DNA of 64,000 bases from Herbidospora cretacea (GTDB lineage Bacteria > Actinomycetota > Actinomycetes > Streptosporangiales > Streptosporangiaceae). The notes under the pieces are model-generated. The model worked only from the letters and a program-made list of their open reading frames with translations. It had not been told where the DNA came from and did no database searches. The stretch covers positions 124,001-188,000 of the forward strand of contig NZ_BBXG01000016.1 in assembly GCF_001570605.1 (NCBI RefSeq), written 5' to 3'. Positions 49,802-57,977 of this stretch are shown in pieces. A program made the translations under genes and the position numbers. Positions within the stretch are counted from its first letter, which is position 1; each line of letters starts with the position of its first letter.

Positions 49802-52006
49802 GTGTCGAAGCTCTGGCGGATCATCCTGCTGACCCTGGCGGCAGCCGATGGCCTCGTCCTCCTGCCGGTTCTGATCAACATCGCGACCGGCGGGGCCGCC
49901 CCGGCGTGGCTGGAGCCCTACCGCGGCTGGGTCTGGTCACTGGTCGCGGTGCTGGCGGTGATCGCGATCGTCTTCGCCGTCCTGCAGGCGGCGGAGAAGA
50001 AGCCGGACAGCAAGATCGCGGGCTACGTCCATCCCGACTACCGGGGCCGCGCGATCGCGAACGTCCACCGCCACGTCACCCAGCGCCTGGACCAGTCGCT
50101 GGTCCGGGTGGCCCGCGCGCGCCTCGACCTGGACTCGGCGCCGGACGCGGTCGCCCCCCCGCCTCGTTCGTGGCACGTCACCCGGGGCGACGACCCGTGG
50201 CAGCCTCCGGCGGGGGCGACCCCGCTCGACGTCTACAACCGGCTCGACGGCTCGATGCTCATCCTCGGCGCGCCGGGCGCGGGGAAGACCACGATGATCC
50301 TCGAACTGGCGGAGGCCCTGCTGAGCCGGGCGAACCTGCCTCGGGCGCCGTTGCCGGTGGTCGTCGAACTCGCCGACTGGGCCGTCGGAGAACGGACCTT
50401 CTTCGGCACGAGCGCGCCGCTCGAACTGCGCACCTGGCTGCTGCGCCGCATCGACTCGCTCTACGGGATCGGGGACGGGGTGACCGATTCCTGGCTCGCG
50501 GACGGCCGGGTCGCCCTGCTGCTCGACGGTTTCGACGAGGTGCCCGCCGAGCACCGCGCCCGCTGCGTGGCTGAGATCAACGCCCTCTACGAGCGCTACC
50601 CCCAGGTTCCTCTCGTCGTCGGCAGCCGGGTCGACGAGTACGAGGACCTTCCCGCCGCCCACAGGTTCCGGCTACGTGGCGCCGTGGTCATCCGGCCACT
50701 CACCGGTGCGGAGGTGATCCGCTATCTGGCCGAGGGCGGCCCACGACTGCGGCTCGCTCATCAGTCGGTGACGCACGACCCCGCCCTGCTCGACCTGATC
50801 ACCGCCCCGCTCTGGCTGTACGTCCTCATCGTCGGGATGACGGCGAACACCTCCGGGTCGGCCGCCCCCGGCCGTGGCGCGTTGCTCGCCGCCTACATCG
50901 ATCAGGTCTTCCTGATCTCACGCAGGCGAAGTCGTCGCTATCGCCGGGATCAGGTCCTCACCTGGATCGCCCACGCGGCCCGGCTGGTCAAGGTCACGAA
51001 CTTACGGGTCCTCCCCGGCGGTCTGCGGGGTATCGGCGGCGTCCGGTGGGGCCGGCTGGTGACGCCGTCCTGGTCCACTCTCATCAATCGCGAGGCGATG
51101 CCTCTCGCGGCGTGCGTCTGGATGACGGCGGCCGGGTGGATTCTCGCCCGGGACTGGGGGGTGGGCTGGAGCGTCGCCGGTCTCCTGACCTTCGCCGGTG
51201 TTCTCGCCCTGGGCCAGGACTTCGGGGAGAGCCCGCCGGATGTCGGCGAGCATCCGGGGCTGACGCCGTCGAAGGCTCGCGCCCGCGTCGGTGGGCTTCT
51301 TCTCGGCCTGCTCGGCGCGGCGGCCCTGTACGGGCTGGGTGAGCTGGTCACCACGAGCAGGTCGAGCGAGCTGATCGCGTCCCTGGCGCTGATCCTGCTC
51401 TATCTGTGGTCGGCCGCCGAGGTGTTCCGGGACTCAGCCGTAGACGCGTCTCTCCTGTTCGGGGGGAGCGGGTTGGTGGGAGCGGGCGCCACGGTGGTGG
51501 CCTTCCTGACTCCGGAGACCTCTGCCCTGTCCTATTTCCTGGGGGTGGGCGTGGGTTTCGGAGCAAGCGTCCTGGGTTCCACCATGGACTACCCGATCGC
51601 GAGTGAGGAGGCCTACAAGAACAAGGCGGGTTACACCCCTCGAGTGGTCGTGCTGGCACTGGCCGGAGCGGCCGTCGGGTTCGGCGCCGCCCTCTCGGCA
51701 GGCGCTCCGGGAGGCGCCGGTGGATGGCTGGACCTCGTGCTGCTGGCCGTGGGAGCCGTGACCTCGTTCCTGTCACTCGCGATCTACGTGTGGGACGCCC
51801 CAGGACTGATCGGATGGTGGTTCGCGACCGTCGAGGGGCTGGTGCCCCTGCGGTGGGGCGCCTTCATGAGCCACGCCGCGGATCTGGGCCTGCTTCAGCG
51901 TGAGGGGAAGGGTTACCGCTTCCAGCACCTCATCCTCTCGGACTACCTGGCAGGCCTCCCGGCCAGGGAAGGCGGGCCGCCGCCTGGGCGAAGCTCTCCA
52001 GGGTGA
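49802..52006 (+). CDS. membrane NACHT-domain NTPase (STAND type)
   Basis: 734 residues from the GTG at 49802 (weak ribosome site). Two N-terminal helices ([40 protein letters not shown]) precede a NACHT domain: Walker [13 protein letters not shown] (about residues 155-166), Walker [15 protein letters not shown] (about 240-253), sensor region [11 protein letters not shown] and a small C-terminal helical lid. From about residue 400 there are seven or so further hydrophobic helices, ending [18 protein letters not shown] proteins are signalling or defence switches; none of the usual effector or sensor domains is recognised here. The last 77 nt overlap the convergent nucleoside hydrolase gene, so the exact end is uncertain. 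Confidence 0.8.
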   Translation: MSKLWRIILLTLAAADGLVLLPVLINIATGGAAPAWLEPYRGWVWSLVAVLAVIAIVFAVLQAAEKKPDSKIAGYVHPDYRGRAIANVHRHVTQRLDQSLVRVARARLDLDSAPDAVAPPPRSWHVTRGDDPWQPPAGATPLDVYNRLDGSMLILGAPGAGKTTMILELAEALLSRANLPRAPLPVVVELADWAVGERTFFGTSAPLELRTWLLRRIDSLYGIGDGVTDSWLADGRVALLLDGFDEVPAEHRARCVAEINALYERYPQVPLVVGSRVDEYEDLPAAHRFRLRGAVVIRPLTGAEVIRYLAEGGPRLRLAHQSVTHDPALLDLITAPLWLYVLIVGMTANTSGSAAPGRGALLAAYIDQVFLISRRRSRRYRRDQVLTWIAHAARLVKVTNLRVLPGGLRGIGGVRWGRLVTPSWSTLINREAMPLAACVWMTAAGWILARDWGVGWSVAGLLTFAGVLALGQDFGESPPDVGEHPGLTPSKARARVGGLLLGLLGAAALYGLGELVTTSRSSELIASLALILLYLWSAAEVFRDSAVDASLLFGGSGLVGAGATVVAFLTPETSALSYFLGVGVGFGASVLGSTMDYPIASEEAYKNKAGYTPRVVVLALAGAAVGFGAALSAGAPGGAGGWLDLVLLAVGAVTSFLSLAIYVWDAPGLIGWWFATVEGLVPLRWGAFMSHAADLGLLQREGKGYRFQHLILSDYLAGLPAREGGPPPGRSSPG

Positions 52007-52898
52007 GGTCCCAGAAGCGCTCCACGTCGATCGACCTGGCCACGTTGGCGTTGGGCAGGCGGCCGCGCAGGTTGAAGTCGATCACCGTCATCCCCGAGGT
52101 GAACCGGCCCGCCGTCTCCACGTCGACCACCGCCGGGGTGAACTCGAACAGGCCCGGGTCGGCCACGCAGGCGACCGCCAGGGCGTCGTGGACGGCCGGG
52201 CCGTCGTGGGCCGTGGTCATGCCGTAGAACTCCAGGCTCGGGATCAGCAGTTCGCTCCCGAGACGTCCCAGTCCCCGCATCCGCTCCAGGACCTGCCCCG
52301 TGGCCAGGGCGGTCAGGCTGACGTCGAGGCCGATCTGGATGACCGTCCAGCCCGCCCCGAAGACGATCGCCGCGGCCTCGGGGTCGGCGGCGATGTTGAA
52401 CTCCGCCGCGGGGGTGCGGTTGCCGCGCGTGTAGCTGCCGCCCATGATCACGAACTCGCGGGCCCACTCGACGATCCGCGGCTCCCGGCGGACCGCCAGG
52501 GCGATGTTGGTCAGCGGGCCGACCGCCGCGAGGGAGATCTCGCCGGGCGAGGCGGCGAGGGTGTCGATGATGAAGTCGACGGCGTGCCCGTCGTGGGCCT
52601 TCAGCCGGGGCTCCGGGAGGACGGCCCCGCCCAGGCCGCCGAAGCCGTGGACCTCCGAGGCGTCGATCCTGCTGACGACCAGTGCCCCGGCCGAGCCGGC
52701 GGCCACCGGGACCTGCGGGAAGCCGAGGAACTCGCGGAGCCTCAGCGCGTTCGACGTGGTCAGGTCGAGGGAAACGTTCCCGCCGACCGTGGTGAGCCCG
52801 ACGAGATCCAGCGCGTCGCACCCGTGGGCGAGGGTGATCGCCAGCGCGTCGTCGATTCCGGGGTCGCAGTCAATGAGGATCTTCTTTGGTGCGGGCAC
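51930..52898 (-). CDS. inosine-uridine preferring nucleoside hydrolase family protein
   Basis: 322 residues. The calcium-binding DxDxGxDDA block is ILIDCDPGIDDALAITLAHG at residues 7-26. Further family features are GNVSLDLTTSNALRLREFLG, LAAVGPLTNIALAVRREPRI and AEFNIAADPEAAAIVFGAG, with the late Asp in GPAVHDALAV. It cleaves the N-glycosidic bond of ribonucleosides in salvage. It starts 3 nt after the end of the CysRS-like gene and is probably cotranscribed with it, although no pathway link is obvious. The 3' end overlaps the NACHT gene. Confidence 0.88.
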   Translation of the reverse strand: MPAPKKILIDCDPGIDDALAITLAHGCDALDLVGLTTVGGNVSLDLTTSNALRLREFLGFPQVPVAAGSAGALVVSRIDASEVHGFGGLGGAVLPEPRLKAHDGHAVDFIIDTLAASPGEISLAAVGPLTNIALAVRREPRIVEWAREFVIMGGSYTRGNRTPAAEFNIAADPEAAAIVFGAGWTVIQIGLDVSLTALATGQVLERMRGLGRLGSELLIPSLEFYGMTTAHDGPAVHDALAVACVADPGLFEFTPAVVDVETAGRFTSGMTVIDFNLRGRLPNANVARSIDVERFWDLTLESFAQAAARLPWPGGLPGSPRG

Positions 52899-52901
52899 GC
52901 C

Positions 52902-54242
52902 TCAGAGGGTAACCCGCTGGCGAATCTTCAGCGCCGTGTCGATCTGCCGGTGCATGATCCGCGCGCGTTCGAACTCGCCACGCTCCGCGCTCGCCTCGGC
53001 GAGATTTCGGACCACGTGCAGCACCGCCCCCGCGACTTCGCGCAGATGCGTTTCCCTGGCCCAGTGGTCGGACATCGGATCGAGGCCCAGCACGTCGAGC
53101 ATCGCCCGGACGTCGGAGCATTTCCTGGCCGCCTTGAGAACGTCGCCGGAATCCAGGGCCGCGTTCCCTTCATTGACGGCCGCGTGAATCAGCGAAATCG
53201 CCTGGGGCAGGTTCAGGTCGTGGTCCATCGCCTCCCTGAACTGCGGCGGAAGCGCGCCCGGCGCCGCGACGGCCACCCGGTGAACGAACCGTTCGATCCG
53301 CCGGTAGGCCACCGCGCTCTCCTCCACCGCCCCCACCGAGAATTCCATCGGCGAGCGATAGTGGGCGGCGGCCAGATAATAACGGAGTTCGACCGGTCGA
53401 ATACGGCGCAGCAGGGTGTGGACGGCCAGCGGGTTCTTCGCCACCTTGCGAATCTTCTCGCCCCGGTGGGTGACCGGGCCGTTGTGGATCCAGAAACGCG
53501 CGAAACCGTCTCCGGCCGCCCGCGACTGGGCGATCTCGTTTTCGTGGTGCGGGAAAATGAGATTCGCGCCGCCGCCGTGGATGTCGAATTCGGCGCCCAG
53601 ATATTTACGGGCCATCGCGGAGCATTCCAGATGCCATCCCGGCCGCCCGTCGCCCCAGCGAGCGTGCCAGACGGGTTCGCCCGGACGGCCCCTTTTCCAG
53701 AGCGCGAAATCACGCGGGTCGCGTTTTCCGTGGCCGGGTTCCTCGCCGCCGCGCATCTGGCTCGGGCGCTGGCCGGAGAGTTCCCCGTAGGCCGGGAAGG
53801 AGGAGATGGAGAAATACACGTCGCCGTCGGAGACGTAGGCGTTCCCGGAGGCCAGGAGTTGCTCGATGAGCTCCAGCATCTCGGGGATGTGGCCGGTCGC
53901 CCGGGGCTCCACGCTGGGCGGAAGGCACCCGAGGGCCTCGTAGGTGCTCTCGAAGGAGCGGTAGACCGGGTCGGTGATCCGCCACCAGTGCACGCCCTCG
54001 GAAAGGGACCGGCTGATGATTTTGTCTTCGATGTCGGTGACGTTCCGGCAGAAGAGAACGCGATATCCGGAATATGCCAGCCAGCGGTGGAGAATGTCGA
54101 AGTTCACTTGCGAGCGTATCTGCCCGACATGTGGCGGGACGACGACGGTGGGACCGCAGAGATAAATCGATGCGATTCCCGGAATTCGGGGGGAGAAATC
54201 GCGGACCGACCGGCTGAAAGTATCGTATAGGCGAAGTCCCAC
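52902..54242 (-). CDS. cysteinyl-tRNA synthetase paralogue with altered HIGH and KMSKS motifs
   Basis: 446 residues from the GTG at 54242. It is close to CysRS through its length: YLCGPTV (Cys29), [40 protein letters not shown] and [20 protein letters not shown], followed by a helical C-terminal domain. The four zinc ligands (Cys29, Cys of LECS, His-His-Glu) are kept. HIGH, however, reads HVGQ (residues 38-41) and KMSKS reads KIRKV (about 262-266), so ATP activation should be weak or changed. Third positions are noticeably more A/T-rich than in neighbours, hinting at transfer or relaxed selection. MshC is a relative but the block order fits CysRS better. It may be a second, specialised enzyme. 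Confidence 0.85.
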   Translation of the reverse strand: MGLRLYDTFSRSVRDFSPRIPGIASIYLCGPTVVVPPHVGQIRSQVNFDILHRWLAYSGYRVLFCRNVTDIEDKIISRSLSEGVHWWRITDPVYRSFESTYEALGCLPPSVEPRATGHIPEMLELIEQLLASGNAYVSDGDVYFSISSFPAYGELSGQRPSQMRGGEEPGHGKRDPRDFALWKRGRPGEPVWHARWGDGRPGWHLECSAMARKYLGAEFDIHGGGANLIFPHHENEIAQSRAAGDGFARFWIHNGPVTHRGEKIRKVAKNPLAVHTLLRRIRPVELRYYLAAAHYRSPMEFSVGAVEESAVAYRRIERFVHRVAVAAPGALPPQFREAMDHDLNLPQAISLIHAAVNEGNAALDSGDVLKAARKCSDVRAMLDVLGLDPMSDHWARETHLREVAGAVLHVVRNLAEASAERGEFERARIMHRQIDTALKIRQRVTL

Positions 54243-54366
54243 CTAGCCGAGGGTAAGCCAGTAATCCGCGTCCTGTCGATAGAAACGGGCAGACGTGCGG
54301 TGCACATCATGAATGCCACATTGTGAGACAGGTCAAACGGGTTGACAGGGTAATGAACCACGCGTC

Positions 54367-54388
54367 ACGGCTATGGAACGGCTATGGA
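54367..54388. repeat. 11-bp perfect tandem direct repeat
   Basis: ACGGCTATGGA occurs twice with no spacer (54367-54377 and 54378-54388). One helical turn spacing is typical of response-regulator or activator half-sites. It lies about 125 nt upstream of the CysRS-like gene start. Confidence 0.55.
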
Positions 54389-54481
54389 CAAATCGGTCTG
54401 CTGGAGGTACGGCCCGCACCCCGGTGGGTGGGCGGGGGCGGTCAGCGACTGTCTGGTCCGGTTCGGCGTGGTGGGCCGCCG

Positions 54482-54503
54482 CCCCTTCCTTGACGGGAAG
54501 GGG
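54482..54503. terminator. hairpin downstream of the small 54570-54860 gene
   Basis: CCCCTTCC and GGAAGGGG pair perfectly over 8 bp around a 6-nt loop. It lies about 65 nt past the stop of the minus-strand gene at 54570 and is a plausible terminator, without a U-tract. Confidence 0.5.
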
Positions 54504-54569
54504 AACGCGGGCGCCGCCTGACTGACTGGCCGCCGGGTGCGAGCCGTACCGGCTGAGGGGTGTCCGAAA

Positions 54570-54860
54570 CTATCGGCGGATCACGTGCAGAACCGAGGCG
54601 ATGCGCTCGGCGGCGGTCACGACGTCGGAGGCGTGCCCGATGCGGCCGGCCCAGGAGAGCCAGTACCACCACTCTCCGTCGTTGGCGTCGGACGCCAGCA
54701 CGTCCTCCGCCATGGCCGGGGCCATCGGGTTCACGACCCGCAGCCGGGGGTAGAGGCCGGCCGGCGCCGACAGGCGTACCTGGAACGAGTGCGCCTCGAG
54801 TTGGGCGGCGAGCCGTTCCAGGTGGTCCATCGCCTCGCTGCGATCTGCCTTCATCGCCAT
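54570..54860 (-). CDS. conserved hypothetical small protein
   Basis: 96 residues from the ATG at 54860, with GGAGA 5 nt upstream; a second ATG follows 6 nt later. It reads MAMKADRSEAMDHLERLAAQ, then LEAHSFQVRLSAPAGLYPRL and VVNPMAPAMAEDVLASDAND with GEWWYWLSWAGRIG near residue 70. The pattern suggests a small alpha-beta protein with a surface aromatic cluster, without membrane segments. Similar genes often sit divergent to XRE/TPR regulators in actinomycetes, as here. Function unknown. Confidence 0.72.
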   Translation of the reverse strand: MAMKADRSEAMDHLERLAAQLEAHSFQVRLSAPAGLYPRLRVVNPMAPAMAEDVLASDANDGEWWYWLSWAGRIGHASDVVTAAERIASVLHVIRR

Positions 54861-55134
54861 GGTGGTCTCCAGGGGACGTTGCGACCTTTCACCGGAAAGG
54901 GTGAACCTGGGATGACTGCCCGGCAATCGGGCGTATCGCTCGAATACGTGCAATAACCAGGGAACTCGCTGGTATTCAGTGGAACACCCACGGATCCCGG
55001 GTCGCGAACCCATAACGGTGCTGGCAGTTGAGTGCGTGTCGGTTAACCTCGGGGAAATATCCGTAATAGCCGATCACGGCGGGTCCGGGGCAAACTGGGA
55101 TCAGCGGTATGTCAGCAGCGGAAGGGCAGGCGGG

Positions 55135-56568
55135 ATGGCCCGAGGAGAGCACTCTCCGGCATGTGCTCGTCGCTGGCGCGAGCAGGCCGAGGCACGGCAG
55201 TGGTCGATGTGGCAGACGGTCCAGGCGATCCACGGCTGCTGCGGCGTCAGCATGCTCAAGGCGCACCGGCTCGGCCGGGGATGGTCGGCACGTCAGGCGA
55301 TCGAGGAACTCGAATACCTCTGTGAGCAGCAGTCGCTCGGCCTGCCGAGGGCCAGCATCGACCTGCTCAACGCATGGGAGAACAACCGGGCGCGCCCACG
55401 CCCCCAGACGATCGACCTGCTGGCCCGGCTCTACAAGGCCAACGCGGTCCGGCTCGGCCTCGCCGCCGACTACTGCGAGGACCCCGGCGTGAGCCAGAAG
55501 GTCGTGGTCGTGGCCAACGGCTCGTCCGAGGACGCCGTCCACGTCGAGGACCTGGCCGACGACGACACCGACCGGCGGGCCCTGTTCCACCAGGCGATGC
55601 TCATGGGCACCCCCAACGGGCGGTTCTTCGCCGAGGTCGAGGGCACCCGGCACGACCTGGACCGGTCCCTGGCCACCGCGACCGTGACCGAGGACCAGCT
55701 CGACCGGCTCGACGAGCAGGTGCTGCGCTACCGGCGCGAGTACATGACCACCCCGCCCACGCCCATGCTCTGCCGGGTGATGCTGGAGCTGGCCGACGTA
55801 CGGAAACTGACCGGCGCTCGCCAGCCCGCCGGCGTGCAGCGCCGCCTGCTGACGGCCACCACGATGCTGGCCCTGCTGTCGGCCGACGCCCTGATGAAGC
55901 TCGGCGACACCCGCCAGGCCCACGCCTGGTACGGCACCGCCCGCACCTCCGCCGACGACGTCGGCGACCTGCGCTTACGCGCCCTGGTCCGGGCCAACCA
56001 GACGATGCTGCCCTATTACTACGGCGACCTCACCGAGACCGTGCGCCTGGCCCGCGAGGCCCGCATGCTCGCCGGTTCGGCCCCCAGCTCCCCTGCGGCC
56101 CTCGCGGCGGCGGCCGAGGCGCGGGCGCTGGCCCGGATGGGCGACCGCAAGGCGGCCCGCATCGCGCTGGCCGAGGCGGAGCAGATCTTCGCCCGCATGC
56201 GCGGCATGAGCCAGGACGACCTGGCCTTCGTCTTCACCGAGAAGCGCATGAGCTTCTACCGCACCGGCACCCTGATCGAGCTCGGCGACGACTCCCAGCT
56301 CCAGAACCTCGAACTCGGCTCGGGGTTCCAGACGATCGACCCGGCGCTGATCCTGCTCGACCAGGCCACCCACCTGGCCCGCCACGGCGACTACGAGGAG
56401 GCCTGCCGCCTGGCCGCCCAGGCGCTCAGCCAGGTCCCGGCCGAACACCGGACGTCCATCGTCATCACCCGGGCCAAGGCGCTGCTGAACGAGGCCGATC
56501 CGCGGCTCCCCGCCGTCCGCAACCTGAACCAGGTCCTGTCGGAGTCGTCCCTCCGGCTGGCCATATGA
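55135..56568 (+). CDS. XRE-like helix-turn-helix regulator with TPR region
   Basis: 477 residues from the ATG at 55135; a GGAAGG precedes it. The N-terminal 110 residues carry an atypical helix-turn-helix (SMWQTVQAIHGCCGVSMLKA; LGRGWSARQAIEELEYLCEQ; ASIDLLNAWENNRARPRPQT). The rest is TPR-like (LLTATTMLALLSADALMKLG; AHAWYGTARTSADDVGDLRL; ARKAARIALAEAEQIF-type repeats). Such proteins often respond to a peptide or small signal. The stop overlaps the phosphotransferase start (ATGA), so the two are made together. The exact start is uncertain because the open frame extends upstream. A small gene is divergent. Confidence 0.8.
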   Translation: MARGEHSPACARRWREQAEARQWSMWQTVQAIHGCCGVSMLKAHRLGRGWSARQAIEELEYLCEQQSLGLPRASIDLLNAWENNRARPRPQTIDLLARLYKANAVRLGLAADYCEDPGVSQKVVVVANGSSEDAVHVEDLADDDTDRRALFHQAMLMGTPNGRFFAEVEGTRHDLDRSLATATVTEDQLDRLDEQVLRYRREYMTTPPTPMLCRVMLELADVRKLTGARQPAGVQRRLLTATTMLALLSADALMKLGDTRQAHAWYGTARTSADDVGDLRLRALVRANQTMLPYYYGDLTETVRLAREARMLAGSAPSSPAALAAAAEARALARMGDRKAARIALAEAEQIFARMRGMSQDDLAFVFTEKRMSFYRTGTLIELGDDSQLQNLELGSGFQTIDPALILLDQATHLARHGDYEEACRLAAQALSQVPAEHRTSIVITRAKALLNEADPRLPAVRNLNQVLSESSLRLAI

Positions 56569-57521
56569 GCGCCTCACACGTGACGATCACGCACCTCGCC
56601 CGCGCCACGCCCGCCCGCCCGCTCGCGGACGAGGCGTTCACCGTCCTGCGCGCGGTCTGCGACCGCATCGGCGTCGACGCCGGCGGAGCCCGCCTGATGC
56701 GGCTGCGCAGCAACGCCGTGTTCAAGCTCCGGGGCGACATGGTGGTCCGCATCGCCACCGCCCCCGACGCCCTGACCCGCCTGCCGGCCGTGCTGGCGGT
56801 GGCCCGCTGGCTGGCCGACCGGGGCTTCCCGACGGTCCGCCCGGTCGACGAGATCCCGCACCAGCCGATCGTGCACGGCGGCCGGGCGGTCACCTTCTGG
56901 CGGTACGTCCGCTCCAACGGCTCCCCGACCACCACCGAGCTCGGCCACGTGCTGCGTGATCTTCACCGCGAGCCGGTGCCCACCTCGATCCCGCTGCGCC
57001 GCCTCACCGACCCGCTGGCCGAGGTCCGCCACGCGGTCGAACACCGGGCCGAGGTGCTCACCGCCTACCAGCGGCGCTGGCTCGGCGACCGGATCGAGGA
57101 GCTGACCGACCAGTGGCACCAGCTCGACTCCGGGCCGCCCGTCCTGCTCCACGGCGACGCCTGGATCGACAACCTGCTCCGCTGCCGCGACGGCAATGCG
57201 ATTCTTTGCGATTGGGACGGCGTGGCCGTGGGTCCCCGTGAATGGGATCTGGTCCACACCTACCACGGACAGCGCCGGTTCGGCCTCTCGGCCGGCGACG
57301 TCGACGCCTTCGCCCACGCCTACGGCTCTGACCTGCGATATTGGCCCGGATACACGACCCTGATGGAGATCAGGGACATGTACGCCGTCGGCATCCACAT
57401 CCGCAACGCACTCGGCGATCCGTTCTCCCGGCAAGAACTTCCACGCCGTCTCGACTCTCTGACCAGAGGCGATGGCCACGCGAGGTGGTACATGGCTGCT
57501 CCTGCCCTCGGGGTGCGATAG
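56565..57521 (+). CDS. aminoglycoside/choline-kinase-like phosphotransferase family protein
   Basis: 318 residues from the ATG at 56565. The APH fold is visible: VFKLRGDMVVRIATAPDALT (nucleotide Lys or Arg region), the catalytic loop LLHGDAWIDNLLRCRDGNAI (HGDxxxxN, about residues 193-202) and CDWDGVAVGPREWDLV (metal-binding DxD). These enzymes phosphorylate hydroxyl groups of sugars, aminoglycosides or choline-like substrates. Antibiotic resistance cannot be inferred from sequence; many chromosomal members act in metabolism. Its coupling to an XRE/TPR regulator suggests that the phosphorylated compound or its signal controls the regulator. Confidence 0.82.
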   Translation: MSASHVTITHLARATPARPLADEAFTVLRAVCDRIGVDAGGARLMRLRSNAVFKLRGDMVVRIATAPDALTRLPAVLAVARWLADRGFPTVRPVDEIPHQPIVHGGRAVTFWRYVRSNGSPTTTELGHVLRDLHREPVPTSIPLRRLTDPLAEVRHAVEHRAEVLTAYQRRWLGDRIEELTDQWHQLDSGPPVLLHGDAWIDNLLRCRDGNAILCDWDGVAVGPREWDLVHTYHGQRRFGLSAGDVDAFAHAYGSDLRYWPGYTTLMEIRDMYAVGIHIRNALGDPFSRQELPRRLDSLTRGDGHARWYMAAPALGVR

Positions 57522-57632
57522 GCTTGACGTGTTGCAGTGGTGTTTTGTAAAGAACGCCTCCGGCTTAACGGCCGGTAGCGGGCGTACTGCTTTTCCGACG
57601 TAGGCGGATGCAGGGCTGGTCCGCTAGGCAGC

Positions 57633-57657
57633 CCGTCCCGTTGACCTGACGGGACGG
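57633..57657 (+). promoter_or_regulatory. leader hairpin of the cold-shock gene
   Basis: CCGTCCCGT and ACGGGACGG pair perfectly over 9 bp around a 7-nt loop, ending 14 nt before the AAGGAGA site. Cold-shock genes usually have long structured leaders that change with temperature; about 160 nt separate this gene from the one before. Confidence 0.55.
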
Positions 57658-57682
57658 TGAGGCTCCTAATAAGGAGAAGCAG

Positions 57683-57886
57683 TTGTCTGAAGGCACCGTC
57701 AAGTGGTTCAACGCCGAAAAGGGCTTTGGTTTCATCGCCCCCGACGACGGCACCCCTGACGTGTTCGTCCACTACTCGGCTATCAACGCCGGTGGCTACC
57801 GCAGCCTGGACGAGAACCAGCGCGTCAGCTTCCAGACCGTGCAGGGCCAGAAGGGTCCGCAGGCCGAGAACGTGACGCCGATCTAG
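57683..57886 (+). CDS. cold-shock domain protein (CspA family)
   Basis: 67 residues from a TTG with AAGGAGA about 5 nt upstream. It is one cold-shock domain: [20 protein letters not shown] contains RNP1 (KGFGFI), and [13 protein letters not shown] contains RNP2 (VFVHY). The rest, [20 protein letters not shown], matches the family. It binds single-stranded RNA and DNA and melts secondary structure. Codon use is less G/C-extreme than neighbours, as expected for a highly expressed gene. A leader hairpin and a strong terminator bracket it. Confidence 0.95.
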   Translation: MSEGTVKWFNAEKGFGFIAPDDGTPDVFVHYSAINAGGYRSLDENQRVSFQTVQGQKGPQAENVTPI

Positions 57887-57912
57887 TTCTACCCGCAACA
57901 ACCACAACACAG

Positions 57913-57949
57913 AAGCCGACCGATGCCTCGCGCAGCGGTCGGCTTTCTT
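57913..57949 (+). terminator. intrinsic terminator after the cold-shock gene
   Basis: AAGCCGACCG and CGGTCGGCTT form a 10-bp stem followed by TTCTT, a classic rho-independent shape. The loop is 13 nt. Confidence 0.8.
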
Positions 57950-57977
57950 CGTCTCCGGATGGGTAGGGGCGCAGCCC

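Larger units (their letters stand above)
54243..54569. other. 327-nt intergenic region with promoter-like and repeated elements
   Basis: It separates the CysRS-like gene from the small gene at 54570, both on the minus strand. It contains an 11-bp tandem repeat and an 8-bp-stem hairpin (listed separately). A 45-codon frame on the plus strand starts at 54384 after GGA, but I cannot support it as a gene. No tRNA or other RNA is recognised, so T-box control of the CysRS-like gene is not indicated. Confidence 0.5.

Noticed and set aside
52902-54242. MshC (mycothiol ligase) identity for the CysRS-like gene
   Set aside because: The [21 protein letters not shown] and C-terminal blocks follow CysRS; MshC has a different opening and keeps KMSKS.
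54384-54521. 45-codon plus-strand frame in the gap after the CysRS-like gene
   Set aside because: Weak ribosome site, overlaps the direct repeat and a hairpin, and no recognisable pattern.
54243-54569. T-box or other riboswitch before the CysRS-like gene
   Set aside because: No T-box sequence or specifier stem could be found.
56565-57521. Aminoglycoside resistance gene
   Set aside because: The APH fold is general; nothing in sequence or neighbours shows an antibiotic substrate.
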